Part shown: positions 25,891 to 34,852 of the stretch, piece after piece
Layout: every line of letters starts with the position of its first letter
Position numbering within the stretch: the first letter of the stretch is position 1
Source of the DNA: Paraglaciecola sp.
GTDB lineage: Bacteria; Pseudomonadota; Gammaproteobacteria; Enterobacterales; Alteromonadaceae
NCBI GenBank assembly: GCA_009993955.1
Contig: JAACSL010000016.1
Coordinates: forward strand, 37,823-101,822
DNA length: 64,000 bases
Reading direction: 5' to 3'
Program-made: the position numbers and the translations under genes
Notes under the pieces: generated by a model
The model's input: the letters and a program-made list of their open reading frames with translations, nothing else
What the model was told of the DNA's origin: nothing
Databases searched by the model: none

Positions 25891-27575
25891 TGGAAAATTT
25901 TCAACATCAAGTGGTGGTCGTAGGCTCTGGGGCCGGTGGCGCGATGGCAGCCTATGAACTGACAAAAGCCGGGATCAAGGTTTTGTTGTTAGAAGCGGGA
26001 CGAGACTACGATCCTAAAACGGAAACACCGATGTTTCAGACTAACGCTGAGGCGCCTTTAATGGGCTCGGGTAACAGTGACAAAGACTTTGGCTTTTATG
26101 ACGCCACCGTGGATGGTGGTTGGCAGGTGCCTGGTGAACCCTACACCAATGCACAAGACAGTGATGTAGAGTTTATGTGGTGGCGTTCTCGCATGCTGGG
26201 TGGACGCACCAATCATTGGGGACGTTATTCCTTGCGTTTCAGCGAACATGACTTCAAGGGAAAAACGCGTGATGGGCTGGGTGCCGATTGGCCATTTGAC
26301 TATGCTGATATTGCCCCTTGGTACGATAAAACTGAAAGCTTAGTGGGCGTATGCGGGACAAATACCGGCTTAGATGATATGCCTGACTCCTCTCCTGGCG
26401 TATTACAAACCCCGCCCACACCACGAGTGCCAGAATTATTGGTTGCTGCGGCGGCGAAAAAACTGGGGATCCCGCTGGCACCCATGCACAGAGCAGTGCT
26501 TACTCAAGCGAAAGACGATCGCGCAAAGTGTTTTTACGCAACATCTTGCGGGCGTGGTTGCTCCATAGGTGCCGCTTTCCAGACCACCACATCCTTGTTA
26601 CCCATGGCCAAAGCGACCGGTAATTTGCAGATTATTACTGATGCCATGGTTAGCGCCATTGATGTGGATGATGTTGGGCAAGTTACAGCGCTTAGGTATA
26701 TCAATAAACAAGCCGGCTCGGAACAACGTGTTATAGCGCCAGTGTTAATTTTAGCGGCAAGTGCCTGTGAATCGGCACGCATTTTACTTAATTCGAAAAG
26801 TGCCAAACACCCCAAGGGACTAGCCAATTCCAGTGGTCAAGTGGGGCGTAATTTGATGGACTCCACCGGCACGGATCTTGGTGCGTTGATCCCTTTATTA
26901 CGCAATCGCCCCCGCTACAATGAAGACGGTCACACGGCCAATCACTTGTTTATTCCTTGGTGGGGTCATGAGGCCCAAGCCAAAGGTGAATTAGACTTTC
27001 CGCGAGGTTACCACTTTGAAATAGGCGGTGGATTTAATCAACCGGGGGCGTGGGTAGGCGGGTATTTTCAGGGTTACGGTCAAGACCTGATGGAAGAAGC
27101 AAAGAGTCATTACGGTGCCTATGTTGGTTTGTCATTGCGAGGTGAGATGCTACCCAATGATGATTGTTATATGGAAATCGATGAGCATGTAAAAGACAAG
27201 TGGGGCATACCGGTGGCCAAATTCCATTGGAAGTGGTCAGAACATGAGCTCAAACAAGTGGCTCATGGGCTGAAAACAGCCAAACAAATATTAACTACCA
27301 TGGGGGCTGAAGTGGGTGAATTACCGCCACCTGAAAAGGCCATTCTTAAAGGAGGCCAGATCATCCATGAAGTGGGGACAACCCGCATGGGCAGTTCGCC
27401 GCTAGATTCGGTGACTAATCAGTGGGGACAAACCTGGGATTGCCCCAATTTATTTGTGATGGATGGTGGGGTATTTGCCTCAAACCCACACAAAAATTGC
27501 ACGCTCACCATCATGACATTAGCTATGCGCAATGCCTCTTGGTTGGCTCAACAATTACATCAGGGAGGTCTGTAA
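25890..27575 (+). CDS. GMC-type FAD dehydrogenase, likely glucoside 3-dehydrogenase large subunit
   Basis: A 561-residue GMC oxidoreductase. The FAD site is VVVGSGAGGAMAAYELTKAG with the acidic end LLLEAGRD. The catalytic His/Asn pair lies in ASNPHKNCTLTIM near the C-terminus. Cysteines 214, 220 and 224 (CFYATSCGRGC) follow the C-x5-C-x3-C pattern that holds an iron-sulfur cluster in bacterial FAD glucose dehydrogenases. It has no signal of its own and would be exported together with the Tat-tagged small subunit encoded next. With DUF1080 before it this suggests oxidation of a sugar at C3, followed by cleavage of the 3-keto-glycoside. No cytochrome c subunit gene is in the cassette. Confidence 0.88.
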   Translation: MENFQHQVVVVGSGAGGAMAAYELTKAGIKVLLLEAGRDYDPKTETPMFQTNAEAPLMGSGNSDKDFGFYDATVDGGWQVPGEPYTNAQDSDVEFMWWRSRMLGGRTNHWGRYSLRFSEHDFKGKTRDGLGADWPFDYADIAPWYDKTESLVGVCGTNTGLDDMPDSSPGVLQTPPTPRVPELLVAAAAKKLGIPLAPMHRAVLTQAKDDRAKCFYATSCGRGCSIGAAFQTTTSLLPMAKATGNLQIITDAMVSAIDVDDVGQVTALRYINKQAGSEQRVIAPVLILAASACESARILLNSKSAKHPKGLANSSGQVGRNLMDSTGTDLGALIPLLRNRPRYNEDGHTANHLFIPWWGHEAQAKGELDFPRGYHFEIGGGFNQPGAWVGGYFQGYGQDLMEEAKSHYGAYVGLSLRGEMLPNDDCYMEIDEHVKDKWGIPVAKFHWKWSEHELKQVAHGLKTAKQILTTMGAEVGELPPPEKAILKGGQIIHEVGTTRMGSSPLDSVTNQWGQTWDCPNLFVMDGGVFASNPHKNCTLTIMTLAMRNASWLAQQLHQGGL

Positions 27576-27576
27576 T

Positions 27577-28332
27577 ATGGAAAAACCACAAGAACAAAAC
27601 ACCTTGTACCGCTATCAAAACAGCATGAGTCGTCGCGACTCCTTAAAATGGCTGAGTATTTTGGCCGCCAGTGCTGCGTTGCCGGGGGTCACTGCTTGCA
27701 GTCCTAATCCTGATGTAGGTGTAGCAGCACAGGCTGGGCACTGGCCCACCATTGATGCCACGTTTCTCGACGTGAAAGGCTATGGCAAAGATCCAAATTT
27801 AATTATCCCGCCTCGCGCCGCTTGGCCGCGTATTTTCAGTGAGGCTCAGCTCAGTTTGGTTGCGGTATTAAGTGACATATTACTGCCTCGTCAGGGCGAG
27901 TTACCCGCCGCCAGCGAACTCAAGGTACCTGAAGTCATCGATGAGTGGGTGAGTGCGCCTTATCAAAATCAGCAACGAGATCGCCCGACCATCTTAGCTA
28001 CCCTTACTTGGCTTGACGATGAAGCCAACTTGCGTTTTGGGCAAACATTTGTTGCCAGCAATGCGCAGCAGCGAATGTCCATCATCGATGATATTGCTTT
28101 TGACCGGGCAGATTTGCCTGCTCAATTTCAACGAATCACTCCAGCATTTTCACGATTTCGACAACTGGTGATGGCGGCATATTGCTGTACTCCTCAAGGA
28201 AGTAAAGCCCTTGGTTATATGGGGAATGTGCCTATTGCTGGCGATTATCCGGGGCCGAGTGATGAAGCCAAACAACACTTAGACAAGATCCTTGGGCAAT
28301 TGGGGCTCACGGAATTTGCCTACCAAGTGTAG
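27577..28332 (+). CDS. Tat-exported small subunit of GMC dehydrogenase (gluconate 2-dehydrogenase subunit 3 family)
   Basis: A 251-residue protein with a twin-arginine signal, SRRDSLKWLSILAASAALPG, starting about residue 11. The rest matches the small-subunit family of periplasmic GMC dehydrogenases (LSVVLSDILLPRQG-like region: SLVAVLSDILLPRQGELPAA). The ATG at 27577 is one base after the GMC stop; a longer frame would begin inside the GMC gene and bury the signal. The small subunit folds with the large subunit and carries it through Tat. Its TAG directly abuts the stop of the convergent binding-protein gene. Confidence 0.88.
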   Translation: MEKPQEQNTLYRYQNSMSRRDSLKWLSILAASAALPGVTACSPNPDVGVAAQAGHWPTIDATFLDVKGYGKDPNLIIPPRAAWPRIFSEAQLSLVAVLSDILLPRQGELPAASELKVPEVIDEWVSAPYQNQQRDRPTILATLTWLDDEANLRFGQTFVASNAQQRMSIIDDIAFDRADLPAQFQRITPAFSRFRQLVMAAYCCTPQGSKALGYMGNVPIAGDYPGPSDEAKQHLDKILGQLGLTEFAYQV

Positions 28333-29619
28333 TTATGGCGTTGGGTCTGCTGCCGGTTGCACAATGAGGTACTGCGCACGCAGTGCCTCTAATTGGCCAA
28401 TAACAGCGGGTAAGGTGTCAGGTTGAGACACAAATTGATAAAACACTTTCTGCGCAGCCAAAGAAAATGCCGTCTCTGTGTCACGATCAAAAAACTGTGC
28501 CAGCCCTGCAGCCGAATTGATATGTTCGCGCCCTTCATAAATAAAATCTTTGTCGTTTTGGCTCGCATAAATGTTAGGTGATATTTTCCCCACATAATTA
28601 CTGAATAACGATTGTGTTTCAGGCTGACTTAAAAAGGCGACAAAACGTTGGGCGGCGTCGATTTGTGCAGTGTGTCGATGAATAAACACAACATCGATGG
28701 GTACATCCTCATAACGAGGCATCGTTTCATGAATAGTGGGAAATGCAAAAAAACCAAAATCTTTTTTCTGTTCAGCTGGTATGTGTGCCACAAAAAAATT
28801 GCCCATCAACGTCATGGCGACATGATTACGATACAAAAAAGGTAAACTTTCCTGCCACGTTAAGCTTACTTGTTGTTGCTCAAAGGCGCCGATAGCCAAC
28901 AACTGTTGCCAGTACTCAAACACCTTGTTCACCCGTTTATCGGTAAATGCGTGTTTGCCTGCTAGTAATTTGAGGTGGAAATCAAGCCCATTAATGCGCA
29001 AATTCAAATAATCAAACCAAGCCGCCAAGCTCCAGTTTGAGCCACCACTCAAGGTAAAAGGTACGATATTATTCTTGCGTAAAACACTGATTACCTGAAG
29101 AAGTTCAGACCAGGTTTGTGGTACCGAGATGCCTGCTTTGCTAAATACCGATTTTTTGTAGTAAATGCCCCACTGGTAATAATTAAGGGGCAGGGCAACA
29201 ATTTTCTGGTCGTAGCTTACTGCCAACCTACTGGCAGGATTGAACTGTGATTCAAGCTTGTGTTTGACCCACAATTCATTCAGTGGCAGCAGCAATGAGG
29301 CTTTTGCCAACGAAGTGACTTGTGCACCCGCATAACCCGTCATCACATCAGCAACACTCTCACCTTTTTGCACAAATTTTTGGATCATTAACTTGTGCTC
29401 TTCGAGCGAGCGTGAATCCACTTGAATGTTTATATCAGGATTAGCCTTTTCAAACTGACCGGCCAAGATATGATAAATTTCTTGTTGGGCTACGGAAGAA
29501 GGATTAACGGCAAACCGTAAGGTGATGTCGGCATAACAGCTAGGGGCAAAGATGAGCAGCAGCCATGCTGAGATAAAAAGTGGGTAGCACCATCGCGCGC
29601 TTCGCTCGTGCTTAATCAA
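28333..29619 (-). CDS. Orphan family-1 extracellular solute-binding protein
   Basis: A 428-residue protein with an N-terminal signal (CYPLFISAWLLLIFAPSCYA) and a family-1 sugar-binding fold: ADITLRFAVNPSSVAQQEIY at the mature start, LPLNYYQWGIYYKKSVFSKAGI for the conserved ligand-site block, and FVAFLSQPETQSLFSNYVG near the end. No ABC permease or ATPase gene lies nearby, so it is an orphan. It is convergent with the DUF1080-GMC cassette with zero bases between stops. It could feed a distant transporter or act as a sugar sensor. Ligand unknown. Confidence 0.87.
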   Translation of the reverse strand: MIKHERSARWCYPLFISAWLLLIFAPSCYADITLRFAVNPSSVAQQEIYHILAGQFEKANPDINIQVDSRSLEEHKLMIQKFVQKGESVADVMTGYAGAQVTSLAKASLLLPLNELWVKHKLESQFNPASRLAVSYDQKIVALPLNYYQWGIYYKKSVFSKAGISVPQTWSELLQVISVLRKNNIVPFTLSGGSNWSLAAWFDYLNLRINGLDFHLKLLAGKHAFTDKRVNKVFEYWQQLLAIGAFEQQQVSLTWQESLPFLYRNHVAMTLMGNFFVAHIPAEQKKDFGFFAFPTIHETMPRYEDVPIDVVFIHRHTAQIDAAQRFVAFLSQPETQSLFSNYVGKISPNIYASQNDKDFIYEGREHINSAAGLAQFFDRDTETAFSLAAQKVFYQFVSQPDTLPAVIGQLEALRAQYLIVQPAADPTP

Positions 29620-29780
29620 TCAGATGGCCTCCAACATGGGTGTTTACAAGCTGTTCATCTTACACAGCAAAACTCACTAAGCCTAGCTCGTCAATGAGAT
29701 TGCATTTGGGCGGGAACGGTGCCACTTAGTGTTCAGCCGTGGTATCGTCTATTTACACATCACACTAGCGTTTTGCAGGT

Positions 29781-30650
29781 ATGAAACTAAAAATAATCCA
29801 TCACAATGTTTATCGTTACACGCGCCCCGTAGAATTGACCAACCATCAGCTCATGCTTCGACCAGTGGGCAGCCATGGATTGCAAATTCTGAGTGAAAAA
29901 CTGACGGTATATCCTGCCCATATTCTCAGTTGGGAACATGATGTATTTAATAATTCTGTGGCTAACCTGCATTTTAGCGAGAAGACTAACGAGTTGCGTA
30001 TCAGCTCCGAATACACCGTTGAACAGTTCAATATTAATCCGTTTAATTTTTCCTTGGAGATCTATACCAACGAACTGCCGTTTAGTTACCGTGGTGAAGA
30101 TCTCATTGATTTAGCCCCATATTTAATTCAGCAGTTTCCCAACGATCAGGAGGCAATAGGTGCGTGGTTGAAACCATTTTTGGATGCAAATGGGCGCGCT
30201 AATACACTGCCATTTTTGTTGGCCGTCAATGAACATATTGCTGCCAAGTTTGCTTATGGCCGAAGAGAAGAGCCGGGTGTGCAAAATCCTGCGCAAACCT
30301 TGAGTTTAGGTACAGGCAGTTGTCGCGATTTTGCCGTGTTGCTGATGGAAGCCGCGCGACACTTAGGTTTAGCGGCACGCTACGTGAGTGGTTATTTGTG
30401 CAGCATGGCACAAGAAAAGAGCGACATAGCCGCCAATGCCACCCACGCGTGGACAGAAATATACCTGCCTGGCGCCGGTTGGAAGGGCTTTGATCCAACA
30501 AGCGGCATTTTGGCTGCAAGTTTGCATGTTCCGGTAGCAACCACGCGCAATCCCCAGCAAGCAACGCCAATTCGCGGCAGTTATATAGGCGACGCTGCGT
30601 GGTTTGCAGGCATGACTGTACACATAGATGCGCGAGTCATTGAATCTTAA
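29781..30650 (+). CDS. Transglutaminase-like protein with N-terminal bacterial TG domain (COG1305)
   Basis: A 289-residue protein. The N-terminal beta domain starts MKLKIIHHNVYRYTRPVELT. The papain-like core has Cys181 (GTGSCRDFAVLLMEAARHLG), His222 (THAWTEIYLPG) and Asp238 (GWKGFDPTSG). Such proteins can hydrolyse or form amide bonds. They are part of the ATP-grasp/alpha-E/Anbu gene neighbourhood in other genomes; here the gene lies 9 kb from that operon. It has no signal peptide. It is followed within 22 bases by the DUF2126 gene and likely is co-transcribed with it. The 161-base region before it is shared with the divergent binding-protein gene. Confidence 0.9.
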   Translation: MKLKIIHHNVYRYTRPVELTNHQLMLRPVGSHGLQILSEKLTVYPAHILSWEHDVFNNSVANLHFSEKTNELRISSEYTVEQFNINPFNFSLEIYTNELPFSYRGEDLIDLAPYLIQQFPNDQEAIGAWLKPFLDANGRANTLPFLLAVNEHIAAKFAYGRREEPGVQNPAQTLSLGTGSCRDFAVLLMEAARHLGLAARYVSGYLCSMAQEKSDIAANATHAWTEIYLPGAGWKGFDPTSGILAASLHVPVATTRNPQQATPIRGSYIGDAAWFAGMTVHIDARVIES

Positions 30651-30671
30651 CGTTTGAGGGTGGCAAATAAC

Positions 30672-32906
30672 GTGACAAACAAAGTAGGGAGCAATTTGAA
30701 TGCTCAAGGTCGCTTAGCCGACGCTAAATTGAAGGCTCAAAATCTGGTACTTACTCAAGGGGGAGAACCGACTTTTGTGCCTTATGACACCTCTGCGCCA
30801 GAGTGGAATCTTGCTGCTTTGGGTCCGGAAAAATTGAAATATGCTCGCTTGCTTGCACAAGCTTTGGTCACCACGCAATTTCCCGGTGCTGTAATTTTAC
30901 AATCCTTTGGTAAACACTACCCAGGTGAACCTTTGCCTCGTTGGCAGATTAACATTTATAAATCCCGCAGTGGTGCGCCACTTTGGCAAGATTTGCGTCG
31001 TTTGCGATTAGGTCAAGACCATATTGCCGCTGGTGACCCTGCTATGCCTAAACAGTTTATTGCTGCCCTCGCTAAGAGTTTAGGTCTGGACGATACCAGT
31101 TTACCCGCATACGAAGACCTTGAGGCCAAACTGCGTTTTATTAGTAGTGATGAAACCACCCATCTGCTGCCCCGCTTTAGTCGCAGTAAACGAGCCTTTG
31201 TGTCGCGGCCTTTGCCTGATGACATTAATGAAAAATGGCAGGCTTACTTCGAGCCTGCAGGCTGGGTATTGCCCCTTGAACACAATGGTGAACAATGGTC
31301 GACGGGAGAATGGATACTGCCAGAGGGTGATGATTTAACCTTATTTCCTGGAGATAGCCCAGTTGGCTTACGTTTACCGCTGCATCGCTTGCCAGAAGGC
31401 GCCATTCGCCGAGGTTTGTCGGTAGAGTTGCGTGACAGTGAGCTGATTGTATTTTTACCGCCATTACCCAGTTTTGCCTGTTTTGCTGAATTGGTGCGCG
31501 CCATTGAAACCTTGGCACATAAGCTCAATTTGCCACCTCTTCGTCTCGAAGGCTATACCCCGCCACGTGATGACGAACTAGAGTCCATGGCGCTGACGTC
31601 GGACCCCGGTGTGCTAGAGGTGAATTTGCCCCCCGCAGACAATTGGCCAGACTTTGAACGCTTCATTCGTGGTTTATACAAAAGTGCCGAATCTATCGGC
31701 ATGCGAGCCCTTAAGTATCAAATAAGTGGCCGTCAAGTGAGCACCGGTGGTGGTGCCCACATTGTGCTTGGTGGTCCTGACTTAGACCATAATCCGTTTA
31801 TTGAACGCCCCAACTTATTGAGCAGTTTTCTGCGGTTTTTACAGCAACATCCAAGTTTATCTTACGCATTTAGCGGTTTATTTATTGGCCCATCGAGTCA
31901 AGCACCACGCATCGATGAGAGTGCCTTTGAACTGCCGTATGAGATGGAGATTGCCCTAAGAGGCATAGAAAACATGAGTGCGCCAGGCCAACCATGGATG
32001 ATTGACGCGATTTTGCGCAATTTGCTAATGGACTGGAATGGCAATACTCACCGTGCAGAGCTGAGTGTGGACAAGTTTTACAATATCAACACGGGCAATG
32101 GCCGAAGTGGTTTAATCGAGTTTAGAGCCTTTGAAATGGTACCAGAGCCCGAGCCTTTGTTGGCTGCGAATGTCTTGCTGCGTGCCCTCACGGCATGTTT
32201 TGCCGAAAAACCGTTTACCCAACCCTTAGTGGATTGGCGTGAGGCCCTGCACGATAAATTCATGTTGCCGTACTTTTTACGTGAGGACTTGCACAGGGTC
32301 ATTGCCTATTTAAACCAACATGGTTTTTCCTTCGAACAGGATGTATTTGCCGCTCAACTCGATTTTCGCTTTCCATTGGTTACGCAATTTTCTGCTCGAG
32401 GGGTCAATTTTACCCTGCGTCATGCCATTGAGCCTTGGCCCGTTATGGGAGAGCACGAGGGCACCGGCCGAGTGGTAGACAGCACCACCGATCGTCTAGA
32501 ACTATTAGCCGAGGGTGACCTGGCAAAGGCGGGACTCATCGTCAGCGTAAATGGTTGGCGTATGCCTTTGCAGAAGGTAAACGATAATGTGGCAGTCGCG
32601 GGTATTCGCTATCGTTTGTTTGATAACCCTTGGGGGCTACAGCCGCATATTAATGCTCATTCACCGCTCAACGTTGTGGTGATTGAACAAGCGAGCAACA
32701 AAGTATTGCATGCCTTTGACTATGTTAACTGGAAATTGCTGGGTCAGTATAACGGCTTGCCGACAAACCAGTATGAGGCCAGAGCACGTGTAGCGGGAAG
32801 GCTAGTGGCTCGCGCTGATTTAGTCGGTTCACAACCCACGGTGAAGGTGTTACCGGCAACACCCAAAACCCTCTACACCCTTGATCTGCGCCGCAGTCAT
32901 AATTGA
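30672..32906 (+). CDS. DUF2126 protein (transglutaminase-associated, COG4196)
   Basis: A protein of about 744 residues of the DUF2126 family. Recognisable stretches are LVLTQGGEPTFV at the start, HLLPRFSRSKRAFVSRP, VSTGGGAHIVLGGPDLDHNPF, LSYAFSGLFIGPSSQAPRIDE and FYNINTGNGRSGLIEFRAFE. In many genomes this domain is fused behind a transglutaminase in one chain of about 1,100 residues; here the two parts are separate adjacent genes. No ATG fits: TTG at 30654, GTG at 30660 and GTG at 30672 are possible. I favour the last because GAGGG lies upstream of it. The domain is predicted to be an enzyme of the amidoligase type, but its activity is not known. Confidence 0.87.
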   Translation: MTNKVGSNLNAQGRLADAKLKAQNLVLTQGGEPTFVPYDTSAPEWNLAALGPEKLKYARLLAQALVTTQFPGAVILQSFGKHYPGEPLPRWQINIYKSRSGAPLWQDLRRLRLGQDHIAAGDPAMPKQFIAALAKSLGLDDTSLPAYEDLEAKLRFISSDETTHLLPRFSRSKRAFVSRPLPDDINEKWQAYFEPAGWVLPLEHNGEQWSTGEWILPEGDDLTLFPGDSPVGLRLPLHRLPEGAIRRGLSVELRDSELIVFLPPLPSFACFAELVRAIETLAHKLNLPPLRLEGYTPPRDDELESMALTSDPGVLEVNLPPADNWPDFERFIRGLYKSAESIGMRALKYQISGRQVSTGGGAHIVLGGPDLDHNPFIERPNLLSSFLRFLQQHPSLSYAFSGLFIGPSSQAPRIDESAFELPYEMEIALRGIENMSAPGQPWMIDAILRNLLMDWNGNTHRAELSVDKFYNINTGNGRSGLIEFRAFEMVPEPEPLLAANVLLRALTACFAEKPFTQPLVDWREALHDKFMLPYFLREDLHRVIAYLNQHGFSFEQDVFAAQLDFRFPLVTQFSARGVNFTLRHAIEPWPVMGEHEGTGRVVDSTTDRLELLAEGDLAKAGLIVSVNGWRMPLQKVNDNVAVAGIRYRLFDNPWGLQPHINAHSPLNVVVIEQASNKVLHAFDYVNWKLLGQYNGLPTNQYEARARVAGRLVARADLVGSQPTVKVLPATPKTLYTLDLRRSHN

Positions 32907-32918
32907 TTGAAACGAATC

Positions 32919-32939
32919 CAAGGCTCAACCTGAGCCTTG
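32919..32939. other. Hairpin between convergent DUF2126 and L,D-transpeptidase genes
   Basis: CAAGGCTCA and TGAGCCTTG form a perfect 9-base stem with a 3-base loop, 13 bases after the DUF2126 stop. There is no T-run on either strand, so it is a hairpin that may protect mRNA ends rather than a textbook terminator. Confidence 0.5.
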
Positions 32940-32980
32940 CTCAGCTTGCAAGGGGCATGATGGAATAAAACCACACGCCT

Positions 32981-33757
32981 TTAAAGTTGGGGTAGCCCCC
33001 AAGCGTGTTGTTTTTCCTGATATTCCGTTCTGGGTAAAGCCACATAGCGCGGATGTTTGCTTGGATCTAACCAAGCAAGCAGGGCATCCATGTTGGGTTC
33101 AGCCATGGCAGTACAACCGGCTGTTGCTACCCCTTCACCAAACCATAAATGCATAAAAATGCAGCTGCCCTGTCCAGACTGGTTGGCAGGGTTATGGGCC
33201 AGGACAATGCCTTTTTTGTAAATCTCCTGATTGCCATTATGAATGTCACGGCGCATGGGTTCGGTTGAACCTGCAATGGCCGTTTGACCCACCTCATCAG
33301 CATCAACAATTTGGTTGTATAAGGGCGATGCGTTGACATCGATGCAGTAATGATTGGCCGTCATGGGGGCATAGGGCAAAGCAGTGTTAAGGGTGGGCAA
33401 GTAGCCAAAGCTGGTGCCCAGATCAAAAATGCCTGCCGTGGCTTTGCCGTCGCCTTCTTGTTTGTAATAACCGGTTTGTTGCGGATGTAAGCCCAAGCCC
33501 CACGCAAGACCAGTACGACCGAGGTTGACGGCAAAAGCAGGGCCTACTTTCTCCCATTTATGCTGTTGCCACTGATACTTTTGTAAACGTGCCGTACTGG
33601 CGCCCCAGTCTTCTGACACAACAACAATCAGTTGTTCGGTATCTAATTGTTGTAACAAACCCACAGATGGCTGAGGTAAGAATGCACAGGCTGTCAGCGC
33701 AAAAGCGAGGGTCAATGCGCTTAGCAGTCGCCAACACCTTGAAGTTAGAATGGCCAT
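32981..33757 (-). CDS. Lipoprotein with L,D-transpeptidase (YkuD-like) catalytic motif
   Basis: A 258-residue protein whose signal ends in a lipobox (LTACAF). The C-terminal half carries a YkuD-type site: CIFMHLWFGEGVATAGCTAM, with the His and the catalytic Cys in the usual order. L,D-transpeptidases and related carboxypeptidases act on tetrapeptide stems of peptidoglycan. The start is preceded by AGAGGA at 7 bases and overlaps the end of the dipeptide epimerase gene by 13 bases. It is the last gene of a murein-peptide group on this strand. Whether it cross-links or trims is not visible. Confidence 0.85.
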   Translation of the reverse strand: MAILTSRCWRLLSALTLAFALTACAFLPQPSVGLLQQLDTEQLIVVVSEDWGASTARLQKYQWQQHKWEKVGPAFAVNLGRTGLAWGLGLHPQQTGYYKQEGDGKATAGIFDLGTSFGYLPTLNTALPYAPMTANHYCIDVNASPLYNQIVDADEVGQTAIAGSTEPMRRDIHNGNQEIYKKGIVLAHNPANQSGQGSCIFMHLWFGEGVATAGCTAMAEPNMDALLAWLDPSKHPRYVALPRTEYQEKQHAWGLPQL

Positions 33758-34848
33758 GATAATTCCTCTAAACCAGTAATTGTTTCAATACCGAGTCCTG
33801 CTCCCGTTCCCAAAGTAATATTGGCGTGATGAAAATCTACGCCGCCTTGCACGGGATCAAATTGACCTAAGGCTGGTCCATCGAGGTCTAACAGGGGAAT
33901 ACCCGAGGCTCGCGCACTGGCAATATGTGCCGCCGCCGCTACGCTAATACTACCTTCTAACATACAGCCCATCATGCACGATATATTGTGTTGTTGGGCA
34001 ATGTTAACGATGTTCAGGGCTTCGCTAATGCCGCCACATTTCATTAATTTTATGTTGATGATGTCAGCCGCCCCAGTGCGGATCAGTTCCAGCACTTGCA
34101 TGCTGGAGAAGGCACTTTCATCCGCCATCACGGGGGTATTAACGCGCTGACAAATATAACGCATGCCATCAATATCATGGCTTTTAACGGGTTGTTCGAT
34201 CAATTCTAACTCAACACCTTGGGCTTCGAGTTGGTGTAAGGCAAACACGGTCTGTTTGGCTGTCCAGCCCTGATTCACATCAAGGCGTAAGGTTGCGGCA
34301 TGACCGACAGATTGATACACCGCAGAGACCCGTTCAATATCCTCTTTGATGTTGATGCCAATTTTAATTTTGAGCACCTCAAAGCCGTTTTTCAGTGCAA
34401 GGTGTGCATCGTTTAGCATCTTGTCGATGTGATCGACACTGATGGTTAAGTCTGTGCGCAAGTGCTGCGAGCCACCACCTAACATCACGTGCAAAGGGGC
34501 GTTGTGGAACTTACCCCACAGATCATAAACAGCAATTTCGAGGGCAGCTTTAGCGCTGGGATTGCCAACCATCGCACGCTTAATTTTCTGACAAATTTCG
34601 TTTATCTCGCTGATTGCCATGCCAATTATTTGTGGGCCGATAATCGTGCCAATGGCGGCATGTATCGATTGATGTGTGTCCCCAGTAATAAGCGGTGTTG
34701 AGGGCGCTGAGCCATAACCAACATGGCCCGTGTCAGTGTCAATGATCACCACTAAATCCGTGATATTTTGCACGGTGCGAATGGCGGTCTTGAAGGGGGT
34801 AATCAAAGGCACTTTCAGCTTTGCAAAACGAATGTTGGTGATACGCAT
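33745..34848 (-). CDS. L-Ala-D/L-Glu dipeptide epimerase (enolase superfamily)
   Basis: A 367-residue enolase-superfamily enzyme. The KxK base pair is in VLKIKIG, metal ligands are in TLRLDVNQGW, LELIEQPV and MADESAF, and the second Lys in INIKLMKCGG. The C-terminal LDLDGP motif is typical of dipeptide epimerases (YcjG type). The enzyme turns L-Ala-D-Glu from murein into L-Ala-L-Glu for ordinary peptidases. The gene sits 4 bases after an NlpC/P60 gene, whose family releases such dipeptides from stem peptides, which supports the substrate call. Confidence 0.9.
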   Translation of the reverse strand: MRITNIRFAKLKVPLITPFKTAIRTVQNITDLVVIIDTDTGHVGYGSAPSTPLITGDTHQSIHAAIGTIIGPQIIGMAISEINEICQKIKRAMVGNPSAKAALEIAVYDLWGKFHNAPLHVMLGGGSQHLRTDLTISVDHIDKMLNDAHLALKNGFEVLKIKIGINIKEDIERVSAVYQSVGHAATLRLDVNQGWTAKQTVFALHQLEAQGVELELIEQPVKSHDIDGMRYICQRVNTPVMADESAFSSMQVLELIRTGAADIINIKLMKCGGISEALNIVNIAQQHNISCMMGCMLEGSISVAAAAHIASARASGIPLLDLDGPALGQFDPVQGGVDFHHANITLGTGAGLGIETITGLEELSWPF

Positions 34849-34852
34849 ATGT

